DNA of 64,000 nucleotides from Candidatus Didemnitutus sp. (GCA_017991595.1 JAGOQJ010000009.1:37577-101576); one strand, 5' to 3'. Positions 10,394 through 20,168 are shown, counted from the stretch's first letter. The notes: generated from the letters alone by a model not told the origin. Program-made: numbers and translations.

Positions 10394-10426
10394 GGCCGGA
10401 CTTCACCCGAAGTCCGGCCTTTTTTT
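10394..10426 (+). terminator. Rho-independent terminator after eno operon
   Basis: Perfect 11-bp stem GGCCGGACTTC / GAAGTCCGGCC with a 4-nt loop (10394-10419), followed by seven T residues. It ends the plus-strand transcript of eno and the coiled-coil gene. Confidence 0.9.
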
Positions 10427-10470
10427 GCCCGCAAAGCGCGGCGAACGAGCGACCGGAATCCGGTCATCAC

Positions 10471-12039
10471 TCATTTCGCCCTCAGCAAAGTGCTGGCGGT
10501 CTCATGCAACCATGCCGACGCAGAGGCATCACTGTCCTCGCCCTGCAAGACCAGCACCACATGCGCCGCGTCCGCCCGGCGGCGCCCATCGGCCAAACGC
10601 CGCAGGCGATGCGCCGGCAGAAAATCGTCCCCGCGCTCCCGCATGGTGCGCCCGTGGAAAGCATCCCACACGCAGAAAAACACGTGCTGCGTTTTCCCAC
10701 CACCGCTGAATCGATAAGCCGCGAACACGATCTCCCTTCCCTCGACCGTCACGGTTTCCGCCGGCAACTCCGCCTGCAATTCAGCCCCCAGCGAAGGCAT
10801 GCATACGGTTGGATCGTGTCCGACCCCCGCCAAATCGAGCTGTCCCGCATCTTCCCACCGCAGCGCATACGCGACGGCTTGGCGCGCCCCTCCGGGACCC
10901 GTCCAGCTCATCCCCTCTCCGCTGGAGTAGCGCAGGATTCCGCGGATGCGCTCCGAGATCGGCAACGGAGTCCACCCCGCCAGCTCGCCACGCAACTCCC
11001 ACTGAGCGCTCGCCCCCGCCCGTTCATGCCAGCCAAACCACGCCCGTGTGCCCGCCTCCGTCAGCGCCAGCGGCACGAGCACCGCCAATCCAACCCATCG
11101 AGCCAGCACTCCAGTCTGAGGAGCCGCCCCCCTTCGCTCCGGGGCAACGTTCGCCTGCCGTGCCAACCACCAAGCGGCCAACCCCACCGCGACAAACGTC
11201 GCGACCATCGCCGCCGTGCCGGCCGGGTCGTGCCAGCGCCCTCCATTTTCCGCTCCCTCGAGCGCGATACGCCACGTGAGAAACACCGTGCGCAGCAGAT
11301 TCCCTGCGAACGCGATTACCCACCCGCAAATCACCAAGGCCGCGCGCCGCCACGCACCCAACCGCAGCAACTCCCCGCCAAACCAGCTCACCATCCACAC
11401 CGCCTGCAACGAGCGCAAGCCCGCACAGGCCTCATCCACTCCCACGACCCCCGCCCCGACTTCGATCAAGTTGCCCTGCACTACGGCGGGATGCCCGAGC
11501 AGGGACACCGCTTCGGCCGCGAGCGCGGCATTGAAGCGGGCCAATCCCTGCAAGAGCGGCACCTGCACCGCCGCCGGCCAAGTCAGCGCCGTCGTCGCGA
11601 AAAACAGCGGAAACACAAAATGCCCCGCCCACCGCCAGCCGCCCGCGCAAACCAGCAAACCGAGCGAAACCAGCAGTGCACCGCCCGCCGCCACCCACTG
11701 CGCCGTCGGCCACAAGCGGTTCGCCTCCAGCACCGGCACCGTCGTCACCAGCACCAGCAAGCCCGCCGTCACCGCCATCGCGCTCGCGCGCCGCTCACCT
11801 CGGCCCGCTGCCTCCGCCACCGGCGCCGTGCCCTTTCGCTCTATCATCAGCCACGCACAAAGCAGCGGCACGACCCAGCCGTGCGCCTGCTCGACACTCG
11901 CCGCCCACGCCGATGCCAACCGCAGCGCCAGCACGACCCAAGTCGCACCGAGCGCGATCCAAAGCCAGTATCCCGCACCAACGGGATCGCGTAACAACGG
12001 GGCGACCGGCGAAGCTGATGGGGTGGCGGGAGCGGACAT
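10471..12039 (-). CDS. Exosortase with EpsI-like C-terminal domain
   Basis: Multi-pass membrane protease/transpeptidase that processes PEP-CTERM proteins (522 residues). The exosortase triad is visible: Cys205 in V-D-E-A-C-A-G-L-R-S, Arg250 in G-N-L-L-R-T and His270 in W-H-D-P-A-G, all within about eight hydrophobic helices spanning residues 25-310. The C-terminal 200 residues look like the exosortase-associated EpsI domain, with V-C-M-P-S-L-G and an aromatic-rich strand region, fused in one chain. It is divergent from the TPR gene (40 bp apart). A PEP-CTERM substrate lies 1.9 kb away, so this is a dedicated sorting locus. Confidence 0.87.
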   Translation of the reverse strand: MSAPATPSASPVAPLLRDPVGAGYWLWIALGATWVVLALRLASAWAASVEQAHGWVVPLLCAWLMIERKGTAPVAEAAGRGERRASAMAVTAGLLVLVTTVPVLEANRLWPTAQWVAAGGALLVSLGLLVCAGGWRWAGHFVFPLFFATTALTWPAAVQVPLLQGLARFNAALAAEAVSLLGHPAVVQGNLIEVGAGVVGVDEACAGLRSLQAVWMVSWFGGELLRLGAWRRAALVICGWVIAFAGNLLRTVFLTWRIALEGAENGGRWHDPAGTAAMVATFVAVGLAAWWLARQANVAPERRGAAPQTGVLARWVGLAVLVPLALTEAGTRAWFGWHERAGASAQWELRGELAGWTPLPISERIRGILRYSSGEGMSWTGPGGARQAVAYALRWEDAGQLDLAGVGHDPTVCMPSLGAELQAELPAETVTVEGREIVFAAYRFSGGGKTQHVFFCVWDAFHGRTMRERGDDFLPAHRLRRLADGRRRADAAHVVLVLQGEDSDASASAWLHETASTLLRAK

Positions 12040-12079
12040 GAGTGATCGATAAATTTTCGGCGCTTGCGGGCGCGGAGCG

Positions 12080-13849
12080 ATGCTTCACCAAATGAAGCCG
12101 CCCGCAAGCCGGCGCGCACCGCTTATGATCCAACGCTGGAAACACCTGCTCGCCCACTGGAGCGGGCGCTGGAACGATCTCTACGACGGCCAGCGCCGCG
12201 CACTCCGTTTGGTCGCGCTGACCGCCGCAACCGCCGTGGCCGCCTCCCTCGCCTACATCGCCACGCGACCGGCGATCGCAGACTGGAGACATCGCCACGC
12301 GCTCGACCAAGCCGACGGATTCGAGCGGCAGGAGGACTACCGCAATGCGCTTCTCGCCCTGCACCGCGCCACGCAGATCAAGCCAAGCGACATCGAGACA
12401 TGGCGCCGCGCCGCCAGCCTGCTCGACGCGCTCGGCCACAGCGACGCCCTAGTGGCCCGAGAAAACCTCGTCGCGCTCGATCCCGCCGATGCGAACGCTC
12501 GCGTCGCGCTCGTCGCGGCGGCATTGCGCCTCGATGCGCCCGATGTCGCACGCCGGGCTCTGCGCGAGCTCGAACGCGCCCCCGCGCAACGCGAACAATT
12601 CCTCCGCCTGCAGGCCGAACTCGCGCGCGATGCTGCCGACCTGTCGCAATACGAGACACATCTCGCCGCCTTGCATGCGTTGCTGCCGCACGACGCCGAG
12701 GTGCGCTATAACCTTGCCCTGCTGAAACTGCGCGCCACCGAGCCTGCCCAGCAGGCCCTCGGCCGCGAAGAGATGCGCGACCTGCTCGGCGAACCCTCCG
12801 TGCGTGTGCGCGCAGCGCTCGATCTTTTGCGCGAAGCCGCCGACCGACGCGACTCCGCGCTTGCCGGCGCGACCGTGCACCTCGTGGTCGAGCGCTTGGC
12901 CCCGGTGGCCGCCCGCGGCCGGGCGAGCGTCGATCCCTGGCCGGCCTTACGCTCCGGACTGCAGCTCGCCGCAGCGCGCGATGGCGCCGATGCGGCCCGC
13001 GTGGCCCGCTGGTTCGCCAGTGTGCGGCTCGCCGACGAAGCGCTGGCGTGGCTCGACAGTCTTCCCGCCTCGATCGCCCGCACCGCTGCGGTGCGCGACG
13101 CCACCGCGGAACTCTGCGCCCGCACCTCCCGCCTCGATCGTTTGCAGGACCTGTTGGAAGCAGGCGCATGGGACACCTTGCTCCGCCGTCCGGTCTCCCT
13201 CGCGCTCGAGGCCCGCCGGCAACACGAGCGCCAGCAACGCGCCCGCAGCGTGGCGCTCTGGCAGGATGCCGTGGTCGCTGCGAGCAACTCCCCCGTCACG
13301 TTGCGCGCTCTCGCCCGCCTCGCGAGTCTCTGGCAAAATCCCGAAGCCACCGAAGCCGCGCTCCGCGCCGCTCTCCGCGTGCGCCCAAAGTCCATCTGGG
13401 CTTACCGCGAGTTGCGGACGCTATACTTCAACCGAGCCGACACGCCTCGCCTGCTGCAGGTCTGTGAGGCATGGGCCAACGCCCATCCAGCTTCGCCCGT
13501 CGCGCTCAGCGCCTGGATCCGCACCGCCGCCGCGGTCGGACAAATCACCCAGCCGATGGATAGCCGCACGGCCAACCTGCTCGCGGAGCCGGAATCGGGC
13601 TTTCACGCTGTCCTCGCCCGTGCCGTGGTTCTGGCGCACACACGACAAACCGAGGCCGCGCTTCGGTTGCTCGAGCCGCTGCCACCCGCTCAACGCTCCA
13701 ACCCGGAAGTTCTCTTTTTGCTTACTTGGATCCACCGCGAACGCAGGGATCTCGCCGCAGCCGCACGCTTGGCCGTGCAAATTCCTGCCCACAGTCTGCT
13801 CAAGGAAGAGCAGGAGATGCTTAAGGCCCTGCCGATTCGCGCCGAATAA
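12080..13849 (+). CDS. TPR-repeat protein of the exosortase locus
   Basis: Alpha-helical repeat protein of up to 589 residues with one N-terminal membrane segment (about residues 45-63) and TPR-like helix pairs across the rest, for example Q-E-D-Y-R-N-A-L-L-A-L-H-R-A-T-Q-I-K-P near residue 95. It is probably anchored in the inner membrane with the repeats outside. TPR proteins often accompany exosortases in PEP-CTERM/exopolysaccharide loci. The start is uncertain: ATG 12080, 12095 and 12125 are in frame, and 12125 (M-I-Q-R-W) gives the most natural short cytoplasmic N terminus. Function beyond scaffolding is unknown. Confidence 0.75.
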   Translation: MLHQMKPPASRRAPLMIQRWKHLLAHWSGRWNDLYDGQRRALRLVALTAATAVAASLAYIATRPAIADWRHRHALDQADGFERQEDYRNALLALHRATQIKPSDIETWRRAASLLDALGHSDALVARENLVALDPADANARVALVAAALRLDAPDVARRALRELERAPAQREQFLRLQAELARDAADLSQYETHLAALHALLPHDAEVRYNLALLKLRATEPAQQALGREEMRDLLGEPSVRVRAALDLLREAADRRDSALAGATVHLVVERLAPVAARGRASVDPWPALRSGLQLAAARDGADAARVARWFASVRLADEALAWLDSLPASIARTAAVRDATAELCARTSRLDRLQDLLEAGAWDTLLRRPVSLALEARRQHERQQRARSVALWQDAVVAASNSPVTLRALARLASLWQNPEATEAALRAALRVRPKSIWAYRELRTLYFNRADTPRLLQVCEAWANAHPASPVALSAWIRTAAAVGQITQPMDSRTANLLAEPESGFHAVLARAVVLAHTRQTEAALRLLEPLPPAQRSNPEVLFLLTWIHRERRDLAAAARLAVQIPAHSLLKEEQEMLKALPIRAE

Positions 13850-13936
13850 AGCCCTGCCCGCGCTTTGACACGGAAGAGGTCCAGATTTCGTGAATCGAAG
13901 TTTGACAGGGTGTTTACCCCATAAATTAGTAGGGCC

Positions 13937-15097
13937 ATGCTTCGCTCATCCACATCGCGCAACACGCTGTTCGCCGCCCTCGCGGCGCTCGTGTGCGGTG
14001 CGGTCGTGAGCGCACAGACCATCGCGGAACAATCCCTCGCAGGATACGACGAACTCGTTCGCAGCTATAATGTTGTAACATTCGGCAACCTAACCCTGAA
14101 TGGCACGCACACGGACGGCGGCATCGCGGTGGGCGGTAATTTGACGTTGGGTAGCGGCACGGTTGTCGCGATGCACGACACTCCCTCGACCGGTCCCGAT
14201 CCTTCGCTCTACGTGCAGGGGCAGATTACGTTGAATGGGAATTCGCAGCTCAACCGCGGCTACGTCTCCACCCCGGCTCTCTCCAACACCGTTCAGTGGA
14301 CGTATAATCCCGCCAATAACCAATACCAGCGCGAGCTGAGTGTCGGCGGCAACGCCCTCGCCTACAACACTTCGGATCCCCTCGCCTACGCCGATCCGCG
14401 CACGGTCGCTGGTCCCGCCGGCTGGGACTGGAGCGTCGCGCAGGCGACGGCGATATCGGTCTCGTTGGATCTAGCCAGCACCGCCGCCACCGGCGCGATC
14501 GGCATTTCGGGCCAGACGCTGACCTTCACCAGCACCGCCGACGGGGTGGTCGTCTTCACTCTCGACGCCAGCCTGATCGTCAACGGCATCTACGACATCA
14601 ACGGCGACGGCATCTTCGACCAAAACAACGAGCGCATCAGCAACATCCAAGTCAATGTCGGCGACAACCAGCACTTCGTCGTGAACGTCCTCAACTCCAC
14701 GTCGGACGACGGCAGCAAGGTGCTCTTCGGCGGCGTCAATAATTTCACCGCCGGCACCAACAACGACCAGCTGCTCTGGAACATCATCCCCGACTCGAAC
14801 GCGAATACAACCGACCTCCTCACGCTCGGCACCGATTTCCACGGCAGCATCCTCGCCCCGCTCGTCGACATACAGAACAACAATCACTACCTGAATGGCC
14901 AAGTGATCGCCGGAAGCCTCACCCAAACCGGCGCCGAGATTCACTACGCGGGAGGCTTCGACGGCCCGGTGATTTTCTCCCCAGTTCCCGAGCCCGGCAC
15001 TTACGCACTTATTGCCTGTGGTCTGTGCGTCGTCGGCATCCTCGCTCGTCGCCGACTGCAGACCCACCGGGCAGCTCGGCCCCCGGCGGACATCTGA
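13937..15097 (+). CDS. PEP-CTERM 'choice-of-anchor A' surface protein
   Basis: Secreted 386-residue protein. It starts with a signal peptide (cleavage near V-V-S-A-Q, residue 26). It continues with a choice-of-anchor A domain, recognisable by Y-N-V-V-T-F-G-N-L-T-L-N-G and G-G-I-A-V-G-G-N-L near residue 50 and by the L-G-T-D-F-H-G-S-I-L-A-P segment near 300. The C terminus has the sorting signal V-P-E-P-G (P-E-P at 351-353), a hydrophobic helix and an R-R-R cluster. Thirteen further residues after the arginines are unusual. TTGACA at 13902-13907 is a possible -35 box, but no good -10 follows. It is the likely substrate of the exosortase at 10471. Confidence 0.9.
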   Translation: MLRSSTSRNTLFAALAALVCGAVVSAQTIAEQSLAGYDELVRSYNVVTFGNLTLNGTHTDGGIAVGGNLTLGSGTVVAMHDTPSTGPDPSLYVQGQITLNGNSQLNRGYVSTPALSNTVQWTYNPANNQYQRELSVGGNALAYNTSDPLAYADPRTVAGPAGWDWSVAQATAISVSLDLASTAATGAIGISGQTLTFTSTADGVVVFTLDASLIVNGIYDINGDGIFDQNNERISNIQVNVGDNQHFVVNVLNSTSDDGSKVLFGGVNNFTAGTNNDQLLWNIIPDSNANTTDLLTLGTDFHGSILAPLVDIQNNNHYLNGQVIAGSLTQTGAEIHYAGGFDGPVIFSPVPEPGTYALIACGLCVVGILARRRLQTHRAARPPADI

Positions 15098-15212
15098 TCG
15101 CACCGTCCGGCCGCGGCCCGCGGTGATGGATTCCGACTTGCTGGTCGGTTTTCCGGGGCGGGCGCCAAGCCCATCCACTGCCCGCATGCCGGTCGCCGGC
15201 CCGCTTTCGCGA

Positions 15213-16016
15213 TCACCGCCCGCCGAGCGGCGATCGCTCCACACCGAGGTGCGCGCAATGGAATTTCAGCGCATCCTGCACGTGACGGTCCCAGTAATCC
15301 CAATCGTGCCCGCCCTTGTGCTCGTGGTAGGCGTGCGGGATGCCCGCCGCCTCAAGCTGCGCGTGAAACGCACGGTTGTCCTCGATCAGAAAATCCTCCG
15401 TCCCGCAGTCGAGCAGCAGGTGCGGCAGGTTGCCCTCCGCCAGCGCGCGCTGGGCGAGCCGGAGGATGTCGTGGTCCGTGCCCTGCGGGCGCGCGCCAAA
15501 CACCCGGCGTAGCTCGACGAGGAACTCCTTCGGCTTGTCCCGATGCTGCCCGGCCTCCTCGGCCTCGTGACTGAAGTCGGCGTTCGAGCGCGCCAGTGAG
15601 CCCGAATGGCTGTTCACCGAGCAAAACCGATCGGGGAAACCCAGTCCCAGCCGCAGCGCGCCGTAGCCCCCCATCGACAAGCCGCCGATGGCCCGCCCCG
15701 CCCGCTCGGCCCGCGTTTGGAAATTCCGGTCAATGAAGCGCACCAGTTCGCTCCCGAGATGCTTCGCGTAGGCCGGGCCTTGCTCGTTGTTGGTGTAGAA
15801 TCCGCGGTAGCCGTCCGGCATCACCACCATCAGCGGCAGGTCACGCACATACCACTCGATCCGCGAGTGGCGCAGCCAGATCGTCGAGTCGCTGCCGATG
15901 CCGTGCAGCAGGTAGAGCACGGGGAACGGCGGCTTGCCAACGCGCGGCAGCAACACCTGCACCTCCGTGTGCTTGTCGAGCACATCGCTGCGCCAATGAA
16001 CTTGGGCCCAAGGCAT
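15213..16016 (-). CDS. Alpha/beta-hydrolase esterase (EstA / S-formylglutathione hydrolase-like)
   Basis: Cytosolic esterase of 267 residues in the esterase D family. The nucleophile is Ser114 in G-G-L-S-M-G-G-Y-G-A, the acid lies in D-C-G-T-E-D-F-L and the histidine in K-G-G-H-D-W-D-Y-W. The oxyanion strand is L-L-H-G-I-G-S-D. Start ATG 16016 (M-P-W-A-Q-V) is preferred because the 24 codons of longer reading ahead of it are Arg-rich and unlike the family. Substrate is unknown; tributyrin-esterase-like acyl or acetyl esterase activity is likely. It lies downstream of the rlmI-like gene on the same strand with a 109-bp gap. Confidence 0.85.
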   Translation of the reverse strand: MPWAQVHWRSDVLDKHTEVQVLLPRVGKPPFPVLYLLHGIGSDSTIWLRHSRIEWYVRDLPLMVVMPDGYRGFYTNNEQGPAYAKHLGSELVRFIDRNFQTRAERAGRAIGGLSMGGYGALRLGLGFPDRFCSVNSHSGSLARSNADFSHEAEEAGQHRDKPKEFLVELRRVFGARPQGTDHDILRLAQRALAEGNLPHLLLDCGTEDFLIEDNRAFHAQLEAAGIPHAYHEHKGGHDWDYWDRHVQDALKFHCAHLGVERSPLGGR

Positions 16017-16125
16017 GGACGCAGACTGAATCCGCCGGCCCGCGCAGCGCAAGCGCGGGCACCGGAGACGCGCCGGCCCGAAACTCAAGCCAACAGCCTA
16101 GCTCCGCAGCTCCCTCGCGCGGCGA

Positions 16126-17286
16126 TCACTCCACGCGCAGGATGTAGCCGCGGAGGTATTCGCTCTCGGGCATCGTCGCGAGCACGGGATGGTCCGGCGG
16201 CTGGTGGCACCACTCGAGCACGTGCACGCGGCGCTTGGCGTCGTTCGCTGCCTGCGCGATCACCTGCCGCAGTTCCGCGTCCTGCATGTGGTGCGAGCAA
16301 GTGTAAGTCGCGAGCACACCACCGGGCGTCAGTGCCTTCATCGCACGCAAGTTGAGTTCCTTGTAGCCGCGGAGCGCGTTCTCGAGCGCGCTTTTCGATT
16401 TCGCGAACGGCGGCGGGTCGAGCACGATCACGTCCCATGCGGGAGCGGCGTCGCGCTGGGCGGTGAACCAGTCGAACACGTTGGCCGACACGAATTCCGC
16501 CGTCACGCCGTTGCGGGCGGCGTTTTTCTGCGCCTGCGAAACCGCGTCGTTCGCGCTGTCGAGCCCAAGCACCTGCACGGCACCGGCTCGCGCCGCGTGC
16601 AACGCGAAGGAGCCCTGGTTGCAGAACGCATCGAGCACGCGCTTGCCCGCGGCGTATTTCGCCACGGCCGCATGCTGGAATCGCTGGTCGAGGTAGAAAC
16701 CGGTTTTCTGCCCGTTTTGCAAATCGAGCCAGTAGTCGAAGCCGTCGATCGTCGCCCAGCGCGGCGCCCACGGTTGCCCGCTGCGGGTGTGCGTCTCCAT
16801 CGGGAGTCCTTCCAATCGGCGCAGGTTCGAGTCGTTGCGGAAAACGATCTCGGTCGCACCGGTCAACTCCGTCAACAGGTCGCCCAGCAACCCCGCGCGC
16901 TTGTCCATCGCGAGGGTCTGGATCTGCAACACGACCGTGTCGCCAAACTGATCCGCCACGACGCCGGGCAGTCCGTCGGACTCGGACCACACAAGCCGCT
17001 TGAACGCGCCCAACCCGCTGCGGCGCGCGATGCCCGCCGACAACGCCGCGCGCAGATACGCCTCGTCGAGCGCCACGCGCTCGCGCGCCAGCCGCCGCCA
17101 CACGATTTGGGATTTCGAATTGTAGAGACCGGTGCCGAGCAAGCGTCCCACGCGATCGCGACACTCGACAATCTCGCCGTCGTGTTCGGACGGTAGCAGC
17201 GCCTCGACTTCGTTGGCGAACACCCACGGGTGTCCGTCCAGCACGCGCCCCTTGGCGTTGGGTTTTAGTTTAAGTGAAAGTAGCAC
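16126..17286 (-). CDS. rlmI: RlmI-family 23S rRNA cytosine-5 methyltransferase
   Basis: SAM-dependent RNA methyltransferase of 386 residues. An N-terminal PUA-type RNA-binding domain (G-H-P-W-V-F-A-N-E-V near residue 19) is followed by the linking EEHEE domain. The Rossmann fold has D-A-F-C-N-Q-G-S-F as SAM motif I, the catalytic D-P-P-P-F-A-K-S-K, and the Cys-containing Y-T-C-S-H-H motif. In E. coli the homologue RlmI makes m5C1962 in 23S rRNA; the same target is inferred here. ATG 17286 gives the expected N terminus. Confidence 0.87.
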   Translation of the reverse strand: MLLSLKLKPNAKGRVLDGHPWVFANEVEALLPSEHDGEIVECRDRVGRLLGTGLYNSKSQIVWRRLARERVALDEAYLRAALSAGIARRSGLGAFKRLVWSESDGLPGVVADQFGDTVVLQIQTLAMDKRAGLLGDLLTELTGATEIVFRNDSNLRRLEGLPMETHTRSGQPWAPRWATIDGFDYWLDLQNGQKTGFYLDQRFQHAAVAKYAAGKRVLDAFCNQGSFALHAARAGAVQVLGLDSANDAVSQAQKNAARNGVTAEFVSANVFDWFTAQRDAAPAWDVIVLDPPPFAKSKSALENALRGYKELNLRAMKALTPGGVLATYTCSHHMQDAELRQVIAQAANDAKRRVHVLEWCHQPPDHPVLATMPESEYLRGYILRVE

Positions 17287-17565
17287 AGCCCCGCATCATT
17301 CGGGGTTTGCGCCGGCGCAGAAGCACAAAATGACCCACCGCGCTCGCTGGGACGCGGGAGGAGCGACTGCCACGCCGACGCGAGCAACCCGACGAGGGTG
17401 TGCCACCGCGCCTGTCTCCATGCTTTCATGTCCTGATTTTCGGCGCGCTCGCCGCCTGGCTTGAGCCGCGCGTTTGTAAGCGCCTCGCGTCTTCTGCAGA
17501 TTTCCCGAAGGGAATTGGATTGCCTGACTTCCGCAGGCACAGTGCATTCGACGGCACATCAACCT

Positions 17566-18324
17566 GTGTCCCTTCCGAGCAGCGCCTACCCCACGTCCGT
17601 CCTGCCCATCACCGTCCACGCCGACCGCGTGGCGCGCGTGCTGACCGCGATTCTCCTTCTGCTCCTGACGGCCAACGTGGCCATCGTCTACGTGCAGTGG
17701 AGCTATGGATATTTCCATCCGTTGTCGGGACTGACGAACTTGTTCCTGCTCGGCGGCGAGGCGAACCTCCCGACCTATTTCTCGTCCGGCTGCCTTCTCA
17801 CGGCCGGCCTGTGCCTCGGGGTGATTGCGCGTGCCAGCACGGACGGGCTGCGGTGGTATTGGTGGGTGCTGTGCGGCGGGTTCATCTTCCTGAGTCTCGA
17901 TGAATCGGCGCAATTGCACGAAACCATCCTCAGCACCGCGGCCCAGCATCTGCTCGGCAAGTTCAAGTTTCCCGGCTTCCGCCAGCTCTGGGTGCCGTTG
18001 GCGCTGGTGCTCTTCGCTTTCGCCGTGCCGCTGGGCATTCGTTTTATCCGGCGCCTCCCGCGCTGGTATGCCGTGCGCTTCTTCCTCTGCGGCGCCGTTT
18101 ACGTTTTTGCCGCAGTCGGCCTGGAGATCGCCGAGGGAGTCATGACGGTGCGCAAAGTCGACGCCGTTTGGCTGGTCTTCACCGTGCTCGTGGAGGAATC
18201 CCTCGAGACACTGGCGATCATCTGCTTCATCCACGCGCTCCTGCGTTACCTCGCGCATCAGAATCTCGGGGTCCAACTCGCCTTTGCCGCCCCGGCGTCC
18301 GCCGCGGGCAGCTCCGGGCCGTAA
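17566..18324 (+). CDS. Multi-pass membrane protein, function unknown
   Basis: I do not recognise an assigned family. The product has about six hydrophobic helices: the first is the Leu-rich segment near residue 22, others follow at about 75, 95, 140, 170 and 205. It contains the loop F-L-S-L-D-E-S-A-Q-L-H-E, an acidic/histidine motif seen in several uncharacterised bacterial membrane proteins. The start is set at GTG 17566; an upstream reading from 17461 adds 35 residues with no membrane or signal character. No neighbour gives a functional hint. Confidence 0.7.
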   Translation: MSLPSSAYPTSVLPITVHADRVARVLTAILLLLLTANVAIVYVQWSYGYFHPLSGLTNLFLLGGEANLPTYFSSGCLLTAGLCLGVIARASTDGLRWYWWVLCGGFIFLSLDESAQLHETILSTAAQHLLGKFKFPGFRQLWVPLALVLFAFAVPLGIRFIRRLPRWYAVRFFLCGAVYVFAAVGLEIAEGVMTVRKVDAVWLVFTVLVEESLETLAIICFIHALLRYLAHQNLGVQLAFAAPASAAGSSGP

Positions 18325-18443
18325 ACGCGCACCTGCTACGCGGCTTCGCCCCGGCGACCTCTCCGCGAGCACACCCGGCCAACCGCGCCTTTTCGCGTGG
18401 TTGCCATTCCCACCTTACCATGGGTAGGCAGCGCCCAAAATTG

Positions 18444-18466
18444 GCTTCCCCTTGCGCCCGGGAAGC
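18444..18466 (+). promoter_or_regulatory. Short hairpin in prfC leader
   Basis: GCTTCCC / GGGAAGC with a 9-nt loop ends 19 bp before the prfC start and is followed by TCTTCCTT. It may be a weak terminator for the membrane-protein gene upstream or a leader element that affects prfC translation. Confidence 0.3.
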
Positions 18467-18485
18467 TCTTCCTTGAGCCCCTTTC

Positions 18486-20168
18486 ATGTCCAACGCCGTC
18501 CAGGAAACCGCCCGCCGCCGCACCTTTGCGATCATCTCGCACCCCGATGCGGGCAAGACGACGCTGACCGAAAAGTTCCTCCTCTACGGCAACGCCATCC
18601 ATCTCGCCGGCACCGTCACCGCCCGCAAGAACCAGCGCGCCACCGCCTCCGACTGGATGGAACTGGAAAAACAGCGCGGCATCTCGATCAGCTCGACCGT
18701 CCTGCAGTTCGATTTCGCCGGCTGCGCTGTCAACCTCCTCGATACCCCCGGCCACAAGGATTTCTCCGAGGACACCTACCGTGTGCTCACCGCCGTCGAT
18801 GCCGCGCTGATGGTGATCGACGCCGCCAAAGGCGTGGAGTCGCAGACGCGCAAGCTCTTCGAAGTCTGCCGTCGTCGCGGCGTGCCGATCTTCACGTTCA
18901 TGAACAAGTGCGACCGGCCGACGCGCAATCCGCTCGAGCTGCTCGACGAACTCGAAAGCGTCCTCGGCCTCCAGTCCTCTCCCGTCATCTGGCCGCTCGG
19001 CAACGGGCCGTCGTTCAAGGGCGTGTTCGACCGTCGCACGAAGCAGGTCCACCTCTTCGAGCGCACGCCGGGCGGCAAGTTCCAGGCACCGGTCAACGTG
19101 ACCTCGCTCGAAGACCCGCAGGTCCGCGCCAAGCTCGACGACGACACCTATGCCGCCGTGAAGGAGCAGCTCGAGATGCTCGACGGCGCCGGCCACCCGC
19201 TCGACCTCGATGCCGTGCGCCACGGCCAGCAGACACCGGTCTATTTCGGTTCCGCGGTGAACAATTTCGGCGTCGAACTCCTCCTCAACGGTTTCCTCAA
19301 GGACTCCGTCCCACCCGCGCCGCGCCGCGCGATGACCGTCACCGGTGTCGGCCTCGAGGACATCGCCCGGGCCGCCTCGCAGCCCGCGACCGAGGAGAAC
19401 TCGCGCGTCATCCCCGTCGATTACCCGAAGTTCTCCGGCTTCATCTTCAAGATCCAGGCGAACATGGACCCGAAGCACCGCGACCGCATCGCGTTCCTCC
19501 GCGTGTGCTCTGGCAAGTTCGAGCGCGACATGGTCGTCACCCACCAGCGCACGGGCAAACAGGTGCGCCTCTCGTCGTCGCACAAGCTGTTCGGCCAGGA
19601 ACGCGAGACGGTCGATGAGGCTTGGCCGGGCGACGTCATCGGCCTCGTCGGTCACGACGCCTTCGGCATCGGCGACACGCTGACCGAGGATCGCACGATC
19701 CTCTTCAACGAGATCCCGCGCTTCCCGCCCGAAGTCTTCACCTACATCTCGAATCCCACCGCCGGCGACGCGAAGAAATACCGCGCCGGCCTTGAGCAGC
19801 TTTTGCAGGAAGGCGTCGTCCAATCCTTCACCGCGAAGAACGCCCCGCCCGGCGCCACGCTGCTCGCCGCGGTCGGTCCGCTGCAATTTGAAGTCGTCCA
19901 GTGGCGCCTCCAGAGCGAATACGGCGCCGAGTCCCGCCTCTCGCCCACACCGTGGACGCTTCTCAAGTGGGTCGACATCCCCGACGCGCTCAAAGGCCCG
20001 AAAGGCTTCGACACCTCGCGGGTCGTCGTCGCTACCGGCGTCAGCTTCGGCGCAGACAAATTTGAAAACCCCGTCGTGCTTTTCCCGAACGACTGGACGA
20101 TGCGCTACTTCGTGGAGAAAAACCCGGAGTTGAAGCTCCGCGACCTCCCGCCCGAGCAGACCGGCTGA
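18486..20168 (+). CDS. prfC: Peptide chain release factor 3
   Basis: Translational GTPase RF3 (560 residues), which recycles RF1/RF2 from the ribosome after termination. Visible motifs are G1 S-H-P-D-A-G-K-T-T-L-T-E, the switch region with R-G-I-S-I-S-S-T-V, G3 D-T-P-G-H-K-D-F-S-E-D-T-Y-R, and G4 N-K-C-D-R. The R-G-I-S-I-S and S-E-D-T-Y-R-x-L sequences distinguish RF3 from EF-G. The domain II and III regions follow to the C terminus at full family length. ATG 18486 is the natural start. Confidence 0.95.
   Translation: MSNAVQETARRRTFAIISHPDAGKTTLTEKFLLYGNAIHLAGTVTARKNQRATASDWMELEKQRGISISSTVLQFDFAGCAVNLLDTPGHKDFSEDTYRVLTAVDAALMVIDAAKGVESQTRKLFEVCRRRGVPIFTFMNKCDRPTRNPLELLDELESVLGLQSSPVIWPLGNGPSFKGVFDRRTKQVHLFERTPGGKFQAPVNVTSLEDPQVRAKLDDDTYAAVKEQLEMLDGAGHPLDLDAVRHGQQTPVYFGSAVNNFGVELLLNGFLKDSVPPAPRRAMTVTGVGLEDIARAASQPATEENSRVIPVDYPKFSGFIFKIQANMDPKHRDRIAFLRVCSGKFERDMVVTHQRTGKQVRLSSSHKLFGQERETVDEAWPGDVIGLVGHDAFGIGDTLTEDRTILFNEIPRFPPEVFTYISNPTAGDAKKYRAGLEQLLQEGVVQSFTAKNAPPGATLLAAVGPLQFEVVQWRLQSEYGAESRLSPTPWTLLKWVDIPDALKGPKGFDTSRVVVATGVSFGADKFENPVVLFPNDWTMRYFVEKNPELKLRDLPPEQTG

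Noticed and set aside
13902..13930. Possible sigma-70 promoter before the PEP-CTERM gene (TTGACA at 13902)
   Set aside because: The -35 box is perfect, but no convincing -10 lies at 16-18 bp and the leader would be under 15 nt.
17289..17305. CCCCG / CGGGG hairpin upstream of the rlmI-like gene
   Set aside because: Five-bp stem with only three T after it, located before a gene start; not a credible terminator.
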